From Caldilineaceae bacterium (GTDB taxonomy: Bacteria > Chloroflexota > Anaerolineae > Caldilineales > Caldilineaceae): a DNA stretch of 8,126 nucleotides. The number at the start of each line of letters is the position of its first letter. Within the stretch, counting starts at the first letter, position 1. A model generated the notes under the pieces. It ran no database searches. It worked only from the letters and a program-made list of their open reading frames with translations, and had not been told where the DNA came from. The translations under genes and the position numbers were made by a program. The stretch covers positions 1 through 8,126 of the forward strand of contig JAHEML010000128.1 in the NCBI GenBank assembly GCA_024643705.1. Reading direction: 5' to 3'. This document shows positions 1 through 6,095 of this stretch, one piece after another.

Positions 1-1
1 G

Positions 2-1198
2 GGGATTCTCTTCTTTACTTTGGCTGGGGTGGGTTGGCTGTGGAGCGCGCTCAGCCTGTATGGACTGCACTACCGCCGCCACTTTTCCGAAGTACGGGGC
101 TTTCAGGGCGAGGAGATTCATCTGACACTGGAAGTGCAGAACCAGAAGTTTCTACCCCTCACATGGCTGACAATCCAGGACATCTTCCCGGTGGAACTGC
201 CCATCAGCGAGACAAAGGTGAGCCTGAACGCAGCGACAAATCAGGGCGAATTTCGCACTTTTTGGATGCCGAACGCCTTTCAGCGCCTCAGCCGCCACTT
301 TACCATCGAGTGCGCGGCCAGGGGTTTTCACAAATATGGCCCGGCCCAGGTGGAAACGGGAGACGGTTTTGGCTTCTTCAGCCAAGGAGCACGCCTGCCC
401 GACGAGGAGTATCTGATTGTCTATCCCAGGGTCTACACCGTGGCCGAAATGGAACTGCCCGCAAAGAACCCATTTGGCAATCTGCGCGCCCACGGTCACC
501 TCCACGAAGATCCCCTGCGCACGGTGGGCGTGCGGGCCTGGACCAGCGGTGACAGTCCCCGGCGCATCCACTGGAAAGCCACGGCCCGCTACCAGGAATT
601 ATTGAGCCGGGTTTACGAGCCAAGCAAAGAGCAGCAGGTTCTGATTTTTCTCAATGTGGCGACCCTGGAGCGCCACTGGTACGGCACGATCCCGGAACTG
701 CAAGAGCGCACCATCAGCGTGGCAGCCAGCCTGGCAAGCCTGGCATCGGAGCAACGGCTGCCGGTGGGGCTGATCGCCAATGGCACACTACCGGGCAGCG
801 ATCAACCTTTGCGATTGTTGCCGGGACGCAACCCAGAGCAGTTGACTCGCATTCTGGAGCTATTGGCTGCGGTCACTTCCTTTGCCAGTGATCCCATTGA
901 GCAATTGTTGCTGAAAGAAGCGCCCCGCCTGGGCTGGGGAACCACAGTAGTTGTCGTCACTGCCATTGCCCACGAAGCCCTGCTTGCGTCTCTGCTGGAA
1001 CTGGCCGGGGCAGGCCGTCCTGTGGTCCTCGTCACCCTGGCCGAGAAGCCGCCCACCCAGTATTTGCGGGGCGTCACCGTCTACCACCTGCCCCATCTCA
1101 TCCAGGATATCATTCTACCCCAACTGGTCGATGGCCGGGTGGACGATGCCCAGCAACGAGAAACCGAGCGTGATCACGCTCGGTTTCAGCGCCAGTAG
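2..1198 (+). CDS. DUF58 domain protein, 5' end outside window
   Basis: About 398 residues are visible. The frame is open from base 2, so the TTG at 20 is probably internal and the true start lies upstream. The first codons encode a hydrophobic segment (ILFFTLAGVGWLWSALSLYG), which looks like the end of the usual N-terminal membrane hairpin. An immunoglobulin-like beta region follows (EVRGFQGEEIHLTLEVQNQ, LPLTWLTIQD). The DUF58 signature GDSPRRIHWKATAR lies at about bases 548-589. The remainder is a von Willebrand A-like fold rich in hydrophobic strands (TTVVVVTAIA, RPVVLVTLAE). Family members are membrane-anchored and usually sit next to a MoxR AAA+ ATPase and a transglutaminase-like gene. 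The exact function is unknown; chaperone-like or cell-envelope roles are proposed. The upstream neighbour is not visible, so the MoxR link is only expected. The last ten codons are formed by a perfect palindrome, so the C-terminal tail may not be conserved. Confidence 0.9.
   Translation, partial: GILFFTLAGVGWLWSALSLYGLHYRRHFSEVRGFQGEEIHLTLEVQNQKFLPLTWLTIQDIFPVELPISETKVSLNAATNQGEFRTFWMPNAFQRLSRHFTIECAARGFHKYGPAQVETGDGFGFFSQGARLPDEEYLIVYPRVYTVAEMELPAKNPFGNLRAHGHLHEDPLRTVGVRAWTSGDSPRRIHWKATARYQELLSRVYEPSKEQQVLIFLNVATLERHWYGTIPELQERTISVAASLASLASEQRLPVGLIANGTLPGSDQPLRLLPGRNPEQLTRILELLAAVTSFASDPIEQLLLKEAPRLGWGTTVVVVTAIAHEALLASLLELAGAGRPVVLVTLAEKPPTQYLRGVTVYHLPHLIQDIILPQLVDGRVDDAQQRETERDHARFQRQ
1160..1187. 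repeat. Perfect 28-bp palindrome in the end of the DUF58 gene, possible terminator
   Basis: The left half GAAACCGAGCGTGA is followed by its exact reverse complement, centred on TGATCA. Folded with a GATC loop it gives a 12-bp stem, which ends nine bases before the TAG stop. A five-T run follows only at 1203-1207, about 15 bases beyond the stem, so this is not a textbook intrinsic terminator. Termination or 3'-end protection of the DUF58 mRNA is the simplest reading. A dispersed palindromic repeat or a protein-binding site is also possible. Confidence 0.6.
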
Positions 1199-1250
1199 CA
1201 ACTTTTTGGTTTGTGCGTTATCTCCACTCGCCCCAGGGTCCCACCCAGCC

Positions 1251-1279
1251 TTGCAAGAACAAACGTTCTACAATATACT
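1251..1279 (+). promoter_or_regulatory. Sigma70-type promoter of the DUF1801 gene
   Basis: A -35 element TTGCAA (1251-1256) and a -10 element TATACT (1274-1279) are separated by exactly 17 bases. Transcription would start near 1286, giving a leader of about 120 nucleotides before the ATG at 1407. The spacer contains a GAAC-N4-GTTC dyad, so the promoter is probably repressible. Confidence 0.6.
1256..1269. promoter_or_regulatory. LexA/SOS-box-like operator
   Basis: The sequence AGAACAAACGTTCT is a 14-bp dyad with 5-bp arms around a 4-bp centre. GAAC-N4-GTTC is the core of the LexA (DinR) box of Bacillus and Actinobacteria. From memory, a motif of this type is also reported in Chloroflexota, which was not checked here. 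The site fills the gap between the -35 and -10 hexamers, where a bound repressor would block RNA polymerase. No lexA gene is in the window, so assignment to LexA is inference. Confidence 0.5.
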
Positions 1280-1293
1280 AAAGCTGCAAAAGA

Positions 1294-1381
1294 GATCCGC
1301 CAAGTTGTGTGAATTTGGCGGGTCTGGTTGTCGGTATGTACGACAAGGCATCTCCGCTCGTTGTGCGGTTTAAAACCGCAC
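1294..1381 (+). other. Structured 5' leader with three stem-loops
   Basis: Three inverted repeats follow each other in the untranslated leader of the DUF1801 gene. The first has 10-bp arms at 1294-1303 and 1315-1324, with one G-U pair and an 11-base loop. The second has 6-bp arms TTGTCG/CGACAA at 1328-1333 and 1341-1346. The third has 9-bp arms GTGCGGTTT/AAACCGCAC at 1363-1371 and 1373-1381, separated by one base. None is followed by a T run, so they do not look like terminators. The last ends 11 bases before the AAGGAG ribosome binding site. They could be a leader structure or the remains of a palindromic intergenic repeat. No known riboswitch class was recognised. Confidence 0.4.
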
Positions 1382-1406
1382 CTACAATTCCAAGGAGAAG
1401 AAAGTC

Positions 1407-1850
1407 ATGAGCACAAAGAAGGCGAAGACATCTGCTGGTTTCACAGCCAAGGAAAAGGCCGCCATGAAGGAGCGGGCCAAGGAGTTAAAGGCCGAAGAGC
1501 GCGCCATGAAAGATCGAGCAGCCGGAGAGAGCGACGTGCAGGCAAAGCTGGCCGAAATGCCAGAACCGGATCGCTCAATGGGTGAGCGACTCCACGCCAT
1601 TATTCAGGCCAGTGCGCCGGAGTTGATGCCGCGAACCTGGTATGGAATGCCTGCCTATACGCTGGATGGCAAGGTGGTCTGCTTCTACCAAAACGGGGCG
1701 AAGTTCAACACGCGCTACGGGACTCTGGGCTTCAGCGATACAGCCGCCCTGGACGACGGAACCATGTGGCCCACCGCCTACGCGCTGACCGAATTGACAG
1801 CGGAAAACGAGGCCGCCATCGCAGCGCTTGTGAAGAAAGCAGTAAGCTAA
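1407..1850 (+). CDS. DUF1801 / YdhG-like protein
   Basis: The protein has 147 residues. Its start is well supported: ATG at 1407 is preceded by AAGGAG at 1392-1397, nine bases away. The N-terminus (about residues 11-40) is a charged helix rich in Lys, Glu and Ala, probably a coiled coil. The C-terminal two thirds carry the conserved block seen in DUF1801/YdhG (YjbR/CyaY-like) proteins. That block includes MPRTWYGMPAY (residues 74-84), DGKVVCFYQNGAKFNTRYG, TLGFSD and MWPTAYALTELT. Relatives are called iron chaperones or hypothetical proteins, and no enzymatic function is established. The protein is soluble, with no signal peptide or membrane segment. Its own promoter carries an SOS-like operator, hinting at stress or DNA-damage control. 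The gene converges on the FAD oxidoreductase gene with only 20 bases between the stops. Confidence 0.88.
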   Translation: MSTKKAKTSAGFTAKEKAAMKERAKELKAEERAMKDRAAGESDVQAKLAEMPEPDRSMGERLHAIIQASAPELMPRTWYGMPAYTLDGKVVCFYQNGAKFNTRYGTLGFSDTAALDDGTMWPTAYALTELTAENEAAIAALVKKAVS

Positions 1851-1870
1851 AACGGTGAGCTAAGGCCGGT

Positions 1871-3457
1871 TCAGCTTCCCACCGCGTCTGCCGCCATTCG
1901 CCCGGTCATAATAGCAGTGGGCACACCGCTTGGGCTGTACGACCACTGGCCTGCTGTGAAGATATGGGGGAAGGGTGTCTTCACAGCGTCACGCACCCGC
2001 AGCAGGCTGTTGACTACGGGGATTGGGTTCTCGAACGACCAGCCCACAATAGAACCCTCCGAACTCCCCACTGTGTTGGCGATGGTGATAGGGGTGGCCG
2101 AGAAGCGGAACAGGGTTTTTTCCATCAGGGAAGGGTAGAGGCTGTTTGCCAGGACGCTACACATTTGCTCCTCAGCGGCTGCTTTGAATTCCCCGTACCA
2201 GCCATCGTCCAGCACTTTCTTTACCAGATCGTACTCAAAGAGTGTGCTGATGATCAAACCGCTCTTGCCAGGGGGAGCGGCATCCGGGTCTTTGAGCACA
2301 GGGATTGATATCTCATAGGTGGTCAGCCGCAGAAAACGGTCGAGCCAAGAAAGTATGTCTGCCCGCGAGAGCTGCGCCCAGTTCTGGAACATCGCCTTCA
2401 ATTCAGACCGATGGGTTTCGCCCAGTCCCTCCCGGGATGGGGTGTAGAAGAAGTGACCATGTGCGATGCGCCCAAATGTCTCCGGCGGCTCATCCACAGC
2501 AAGATAGACAGCAAAGATTGAATCTGTTCCACGCCCAGCCAGAATCGGGCCTTTCGTCACCTCGACCTGTTGCTGAACCTGGGTTGGTAGCCCGTCAAAC
2601 CGGGCGACCCGATAGAGAGTCTTCATATCGGCAGCCCAAATCAGATCGTCGTAGGTGTAGCGATTGCCTTGCTTGTCTTCAAGAAATCGCTGGGCAACAT
2701 CAATGGCAACTACCTGGGTATCTGTCTGAATTTGTGCGCCCAGCTCCACGGCTTTTTCCATCACTTTTTCCGACAACTGGCCGACCCCCCCCTTGGGGTA
2801 AAAGTAGTCCATGTAAAGGTAGAAATAGCTCAGGGCAAAGAAGGCGGGGGTGGAACGGAAGAAATGCTGGGAGACAACATCACGCAGGGAAGGGTTGGAG
2901 ACCAGAGCGGCCATATATTCTTCCACGGGGTTTTGCATTTGGTTGATACGCACGAGAAGGAATGCAAACTTAAAAAACCAGGGAATATAGATGCGCAGAA
3001 AGTTTGCTTTGTCCTGCTTGAAATCGTGAAAGAGCAGGTTGTCCACACCGTACAGAATCCCGATATCCTTGGTAACACGTCGGATCACAGCGATGAGGTC
3101 GTCGATCTGATCCGAATCAGCCGGAAACGCCTCCTTGAGCATGGCTGCGTACTCGGCCATATCCTCCATCGACTCGATGTGAACAACCCGATCTTGCACG
3201 CCGACAGATACCGGGCTTGGTACAGTGTCGAGAGGAATTTGCAATTCGCGCAGCATGGGCAAGATGGTTCCGGCGCTTTCCAATGCCCGCACCCCGCCCT
3301 CGAAGCGGAAACCATCCTTGGTGAAAGTGGTCACCAACCCACCGCATTCCTCATTCTTCTCCAGCAGCAAAACCTTTTTGCCTGCCCGAGCCAGGTAGGC
3401 CGCCGCCGTCAAACCCGCGATGCCACCACCGACAATGATCACTTCCTGTTTGCTCAT
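1871..3457 (-). CDS. FAD-dependent oxidoreductase, phytoene desaturase/CrtISO/RetSat-like
   Basis: The protein has 528 residues. The ATG at 3457 was chosen over an upstream frame extension because it forms an ATGA overlap with the stop of the SDR gene, with a GGGGA sequence just before it. The N-terminus is a dinucleotide-binding fold: VIIVGGGIAGL with the glycines at about residues 10-15, ribose-binding Glu near 33 (VLLLEK), then CGGLVTTF. The C-terminus IFTAGQWSYSPSGVPTAIMTGR is the second FAD-binding element typical of CrtI relatives. The middle is aromatic and hydrophobic (IYIPWFFKFAFLLV, FFALSYFYLYMDYFYP), suiting a lipophilic substrate and membrane contact. The family includes phytoene desaturases, carotenoid isomerases and retinol saturases. 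The substrate cannot be decided here. It is clearly distinct from the crtI at the right end of the window. It is the last gene of the NTF2-SDR-FAD operon. Confidence 0.88.
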   Translation of the reverse strand: MSKQEVIIVGGGIAGLTAAAYLARAGKKVLLLEKNEECGGLVTTFTKDGFRFEGGVRALESAGTILPMLRELQIPLDTVPSPVSVGVQDRVVHIESMEDMAEYAAMLKEAFPADSDQIDDLIAVIRRVTKDIGILYGVDNLLFHDFKQDKANFLRIYIPWFFKFAFLLVRINQMQNPVEEYMAALVSNPSLRDVVSQHFFRSTPAFFALSYFYLYMDYFYPKGGVGQLSEKVMEKAVELGAQIQTDTQVVAIDVAQRFLEDKQGNRYTYDDLIWAADMKTLYRVARFDGLPTQVQQQVEVTKGPILAGRGTDSIFAVYLAVDEPPETFGRIAHGHFFYTPSREGLGETHRSELKAMFQNWAQLSRADILSWLDRFLRLTTYEISIPVLKDPDAAPPGKSGLIISTLFEYDLVKKVLDDGWYGEFKAAAEEQMCSVLANSLYPSLMEKTLFRFSATPITIANTVGSSEGSIVGWSFENPIPVVNSLLRVRDAVKTPFPHIFTAGQWSYSPSGVPTAIMTGRMAADAVGS

Positions 3458-4419
3458 CCCAGTTTCCCCATTGCATGGCTGATCTCCCAAAGACGTTCGG
3501 CAACGTCCAGGTCTCGGGCAGGTGGTGCAACCTCTTCTTCACGGGTCAAATGGAAGAAGCAGCCGCTCTTGCCTTCGATGCTCGTGGAAACGCCAAGAAA
3601 GTAGAGCGCTTCGGCGGCAACTTGGGGTGTCTGCGAGATGGGATCGATGAAATACTCCTTAAAACGTCGATACAACTTGCCGTTTTCGTGTCCCGTGTTG
3701 GTACGAACGACGCCAGGATGCATGGCATTGACAGTCACACCGGTGCCGCGCACTGATTCGGCAAAAATCATCATCGTCAGTAGTTGACTCATTTTGGCTG
3801 CCCCGTAAGCGCCCAACCCTGTGTAGCGCCTCTTCTCCCAGTTCAGGTCATCCGTTCGTACGCCCCAGATCGCAAACCGATACCCTTCGGAGCTGTTCAC
3901 AAGAATACGACTGCTCTCTTGACTGGTTAGCTTGTCCAGCACCAAATGATTGATCACCAGTGGGGCCAGGTGATGCAGAGCGAAATTCATCTCCAGGCCG
4001 TCCATGGTCGCTGTCCGCCGGGAGAGATACGAACCTGCGTTGTGGATCAGAACCGCAATCGGATCGTTCAACTCACTCAGGGCCTGCCCAATCCGGTGCA
4101 TATGGTCCAACCGGCTCAGGTCTCCCAGCAGATAAGTGCAGTCCACGCCAAATTCCGCACGAAGCTTGTCGCACACGGCAACACTTTTGTTCTCGTTTCG
4201 GTTGATCAGGAGAAGTTTTGCGCCGCAGGAGGCATACTTTCTGGCGGTCTGGTAGCCGATCCCCGACGTGCCCCCGGTGATCACCACCAGTTTCGAGGCG
4301 AAGTCATCATCACACACCTCAGGGATGGCCCGCATATTGCGTGCCATTTCCCAAATGCTCGACCATTTGTACTGGGGCCAGTATTTGCGTACCGCTTGCA
4401 GAGTCGTCAATCGTGTCAC
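3454..4419 (-). CDS. Short-chain dehydrogenase/reductase, retinol dehydrogenase-like
   Basis: The protein has 321 residues if it starts at GTG 4419, which overlaps the TGA of the NTF2 gene as GTGA. The frame stays open further upstream, and a later ATG at 4347 is the main alternative; neither has a clear ribosome binding site. All classical SDR motifs are intact: TGGTSGIG (about residues 48-55), NR after the second strand (73-74, suggesting NADPH), HNAG (126-129), catalytic Ser in VNSSEGY (about 177), and YGAAK with Tyr 205 and Lys 209. The roughly 40-residue N-terminal extension and the C-terminus DVAERLWEISHAMG match retinol dehydrogenase/WWOX-type SDRs. It probably interconverts an alcohol and a carbonyl on a hydrophobic substrate. 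The stop overlaps the start of the downstream FAD enzyme, so the two are probably made together. Confidence 0.88.
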   Translation of the reverse strand: MTRLTTLQAVRKYWPQYKWSSIWEMARNMRAIPEVCDDDFASKLVVITGGTSGIGYQTARKYASCGAKLLLINRNENKSVAVCDKLRAEFGVDCTYLLGDLSRLDHMHRIGQALSELNDPIAVLIHNAGSYLSRRTATMDGLEMNFALHHLAPLVINHLVLDKLTSQESSRILVNSSEGYRFAIWGVRTDDLNWEKRRYTGLGAYGAAKMSQLLTMMIFAESVRGTGVTVNAMHPGVVRTNTGHENGKLYRRFKEYFIDPISQTPQVAAEALYFLGVSTSIEGKSGCFFHLTREEEVAPPARDLDVAERLWEISHAMGKLG

Positions 4420-4916
4420 CCAAATACCCGATGCATAAACGCTCGGTACAACTTGCCCACCACTGGGATATTGTCGAAGATGTCGCCCCACAGATCATAA
4501 TAATCCCGTTGGGCCACAATTTTCCCCTCTTCGTTCAAGGTCAGCCGGCTTGCGCCATACAGCACCGACGAGCGGGTTTTGCGAAAGAGAATAGTCATCT
4601 CCCATTCGAAAAAGATTAGGTTTCCGTCCATGGAAGCGCGCACGATCCGCATTTTGAGGTCGCCAGACCGGCGCGTCAAGCGCTGCACCATTTCCGTAAA
4701 GTTCTGGATACCGCTCAGTTCCTGTACCGAATCCTTAAAATGGATATCAACAGCGTAATAAGGAAGGATGTGAGACCAATCCAGTTTCCCCTGTGCATTG
4801 TATGTTTGCGACCACAAGCGCGCGAACTGCTCGGCGCTGGTGATGCTATACTTGCTTTCCTGGCTAACCGACGGTTCGGTGGTGTGCAAATCCATAGTAT
4901 CCCCACTACGGTCCAT
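4416..4916 (-). CDS. NTF2/SnoaL-like protein
   Basis: The protein has 166 residues from ATG 4916. A second ATG at 4895 (159 residues) has a weak GGGGA five bases upstream and may be the real start; the first has no visible ribosome binding site. The fold pattern is NTF2/SnoaL-like: helix with QFARLWSQTYNAQG, then YYAVDIHFKDSVQELSGI, NFTEMVQRL, and strands MRIVRASMDGNLIFFEWEMTI and SRLTLNEEGKIVAQRDYYDL. Together they form a cone-shaped barrel that usually holds a small hydrophobic ligand. The ending GDIFDNIPVVGKLYRAFMHR resembles the subfamily often found beside SDR and FAD oxidoreductase genes in light- or singlet-oxygen-responsive clusters, a point recalled rather than searched. It may be a binding protein, isomerase or cyclase; function unknown. 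It is the first gene of the operon and has a strong promoter. Confidence 0.85.
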   Translation of the reverse strand: MDRSGDTMDLHTTEPSVSQESKYSITSAEQFARLWSQTYNAQGKLDWSHILPYYAVDIHFKDSVQELSGIQNFTEMVQRLTRRSGDLKMRIVRASMDGNLIFFEWEMTILFRKTRSSVLYGASRLTLNEEGKIVAQRDYYDLWGDIFDNIPVVGKLYRAFMHRVFG

Positions 4917-4963
4917 TGGGTGTCTGAATTTTCTACTTATGTGAGTTCCGATAGGACGGTGGA

Positions 4964-4992
4964 ATTATCCCAGAAACATGTATGTTGGTCAA
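4964..4992 (-). promoter_or_regulatory. Sigma70-type promoter of the NTF2-SDR-FAD operon
   Basis: Read on the minus strand, TTGACC (4992-4987) and GATAAT (4969-4964) are separated by 17 bases, each one mismatch from consensus. Transcription would start near 4957, about 40 bases before the first ATG of the NTF2 gene. The spacer holds a 12-bp inverted repeat AACAT-N2-ATGTT (4975-4986), a possible operator. This gives the three-gene operon a transcription start separate from the carotenoid genes upstream. Confidence 0.7.
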
Positions 4993-5167
4993 GTGAACAA
5001 CAGAATCGCCAGCGCGCCTCAAAAGCCGCCAGATGGCCCACCACCCGGTGCTGAAGACGCTGGGAAACAGAACAGCGGCCGCCAGGCTATAGAATAGCGG
5101 CCCAGCAATGGGGCTATAGCAAAACGCCATTTTCAACGGAAAATCTTTGCGTTAGCGCATATTGGAA

Positions 5168-5216
5168 GCCCGATTTACCGGGCGTTGTTTTGTAGCCCCG
5201 CCCGTTTACGGCGGGG
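5168..5216 (-). terminator. Two GC-rich hairpins after the lycopene cyclase gene, probable terminator region
   Basis: Reading away from the cyclase stop, the first hairpin has 7-bp arms CCCCGCC/GGCGGGG at 5196-5202 and 5210-5216. It is followed by the A-rich CTACAAAACAA rather than a T run. The second has 5-bp arms GCCCG/CGGGC at 5168-5172 and 5179-5183 and ends in TTCC. Their place 30-80 bases after the last carotenoid gene suggests termination or RNA 3'-end protection. The missing T tract on the minus strand keeps confidence modest. On the plus strand the second hairpin is followed by GTTGTTTTGT, but no plus-strand gene precedes it. Confidence 0.35.
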
Positions 5217-5245
5217 AGAAGGCAAACCATGCCCCAGGGGTAAGA

Positions 5246-6034
5246 TCAGGTTGCTTGAAGGAAGCGGGTACGCAGAAAGTGCGGAATGCGGGCGCGGCTT
5301 TCTGTCGACCAGAGCAAAACAACCCCAAAGGTGACGAGGATATTGGTCAACCCAAAAAAGAAGAACTCCTCAATGGGAAGCACCCCACCCAGCAGCAGAC
5401 CTGTAGATTGGGCAGGATCGATTGTCCAGGTTCCCGCCCCGATCGCAATGGCATCTGCGCCGCTCAAATAGAGGGTCAGCGGAACCAGGGTCAACAGCAC
5501 CAGCCTTCGATTGCGCCAGAGGATATCCCCGCCAAAAGCCCATTGCAGGGCGATGGGCGGCAAAGCCCACGCGAATTCCAGGAATAGATACGTGCCCGGC
5601 TGCCAGCCCAATAGTCGAATAGCCATGGCTGCCAACCACAGCCCTACCAGCACCACCAATCCGCCCCAGCGTGCTGCCGGGTTTGGTGAAAAGTCCACAG
5701 GGGGCAGCCGCCGGGCCAAAGCCGTCAACCACAGCCCCGCCAAAATAGGCTGGACGACGAAAAAAGTGTATTCCTCGATGGGAACCCAACCGAAGACAAT
5801 ACCGCTGACCAGTGCGGGGTCGTAAAACCAGACTCCGGTCGCCACCAAATAGTTGTCCCAGGGCGTTGTGTAGATCAGCGCGATGGCTGCATGGAGAAGA
5901 ATCCCACTCGCCACGGGCCAGTTTGCCAACGAGGTTGGTCGGCGACGACCAGCTTGCTGATCCAGCCAGGCCACCCCCATCAAAAGTAGAATCGGAATCC
6001 CCACAAAGATTGCCAAAAACGTAAAGTACGTCAC
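5246..6034 (-). CDS. crtYcd: Fused lycopene cyclase, CrtYcd type
   Basis: The protein has 262 residues. GTG at 6034 is chosen because GGAG lies six bases before it and the protein then begins with a membrane helix (TYFTFLAIFVGIPILLLMGV). A longer open frame into the P450 gene looks non-coding. This is a polytopic membrane protein with about six to eight helices made of two related halves. The first half has PWDNYLVATGVWFYDP and VPIEEYTFF (about residues 58-92). The second has GADAIAIGAGTWTIDP and LPIEEFFFF (about 192-226). The PxEE-type motifs mark the heterodimeric lycopene cyclase family (CrtYc plus CrtYd), here joined in one chain as in haloarchaea and some bacteria. It converts psi-ends of lycopene to cyclic ends, giving gamma- or beta-carotene. 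It follows the P450 gene after 61 bases, probably in the same operon. Confidence 0.88.
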   Translation of the reverse strand: MTYFTFLAIFVGIPILLLMGVAWLDQQAGRRRPTSLANWPVASGILLHAAIALIYTTPWDNYLVATGVWFYDPALVSGIVFGWVPIEEYTFFVVQPILAGLWLTALARRLPPVDFSPNPAARWGGLVVLVGLWLAAMAIRLLGWQPGTYLFLEFAWALPPIALQWAFGGDILWRNRRLVLLTLVPLTLYLSGADAIAIGAGTWTIDPAQSTGLLLGGVLPIEEFFFFGLTNILVTFGVVLLWSTESRARIPHFLRTRFLQAT

Positions 6035-6095
6035 ATCAGTCTCCAATGTCAACGCAGAGAGGCACAGATGCAAATATCGGTACACATTCCATGCG

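Larger units (their letters stand above)
4917..5245. other. Intergenic region between lycopene cyclase and NTF2 gene
   Basis: This 329-bp stretch holds the operon promoter, two GC-rich hairpins (5168-5216) and a weak TGCG-TTAG-CGCA hairpin (5148-5159). GGCTATAG is directly repeated at 5085-5092 and 5112-5119. A minus-strand reading frame of about 65 codons (ATG at 5130 to a stop at 4933) begins MAFCYSPIAGPLFYSL and has one hydrophobic stretch. It lacks a ribosome binding site and its second half lies across the promoter. It is therefore either spurious or the remnant of a small membrane protein gene. No tRNA, CRISPR or mobile element is seen. Confidence 0.5.

Noticed and set aside
1251..1274. 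Promoter using TTGCAA with TACAAT at 1269-1274
   Set aside because: The spacer would be only 12 bases. TATACT at 1274-1279 gives the correct 17.
1858..1876. Bidirectional terminator between the convergent DUF1801 and FAD oxidoreductase genes
   Set aside because: The only inverted repeat has a 6-bp, mostly weak stem with a bulge. A short GTTTT follows on the minus strand only, so the evidence is too thin.
3458..3490. Upstream start for the FAD oxidoreductase (11 extra codons)
   Set aside because: The extension is read through the SDR gene's last codons and adds no conserved sequence. The ATGA overlap start places the FAD-binding strand at the usual distance from the N-terminus.
2305..3604. 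Long plus-strand reading frames of 213 and 311 codons opposite the FAD oxidoreductase gene
   Set aside because: They lie antisense to a well-conserved gene, show no recognisable motif, and have low-complexity His/Gln/Arg-rich composition typical of shadow frames.
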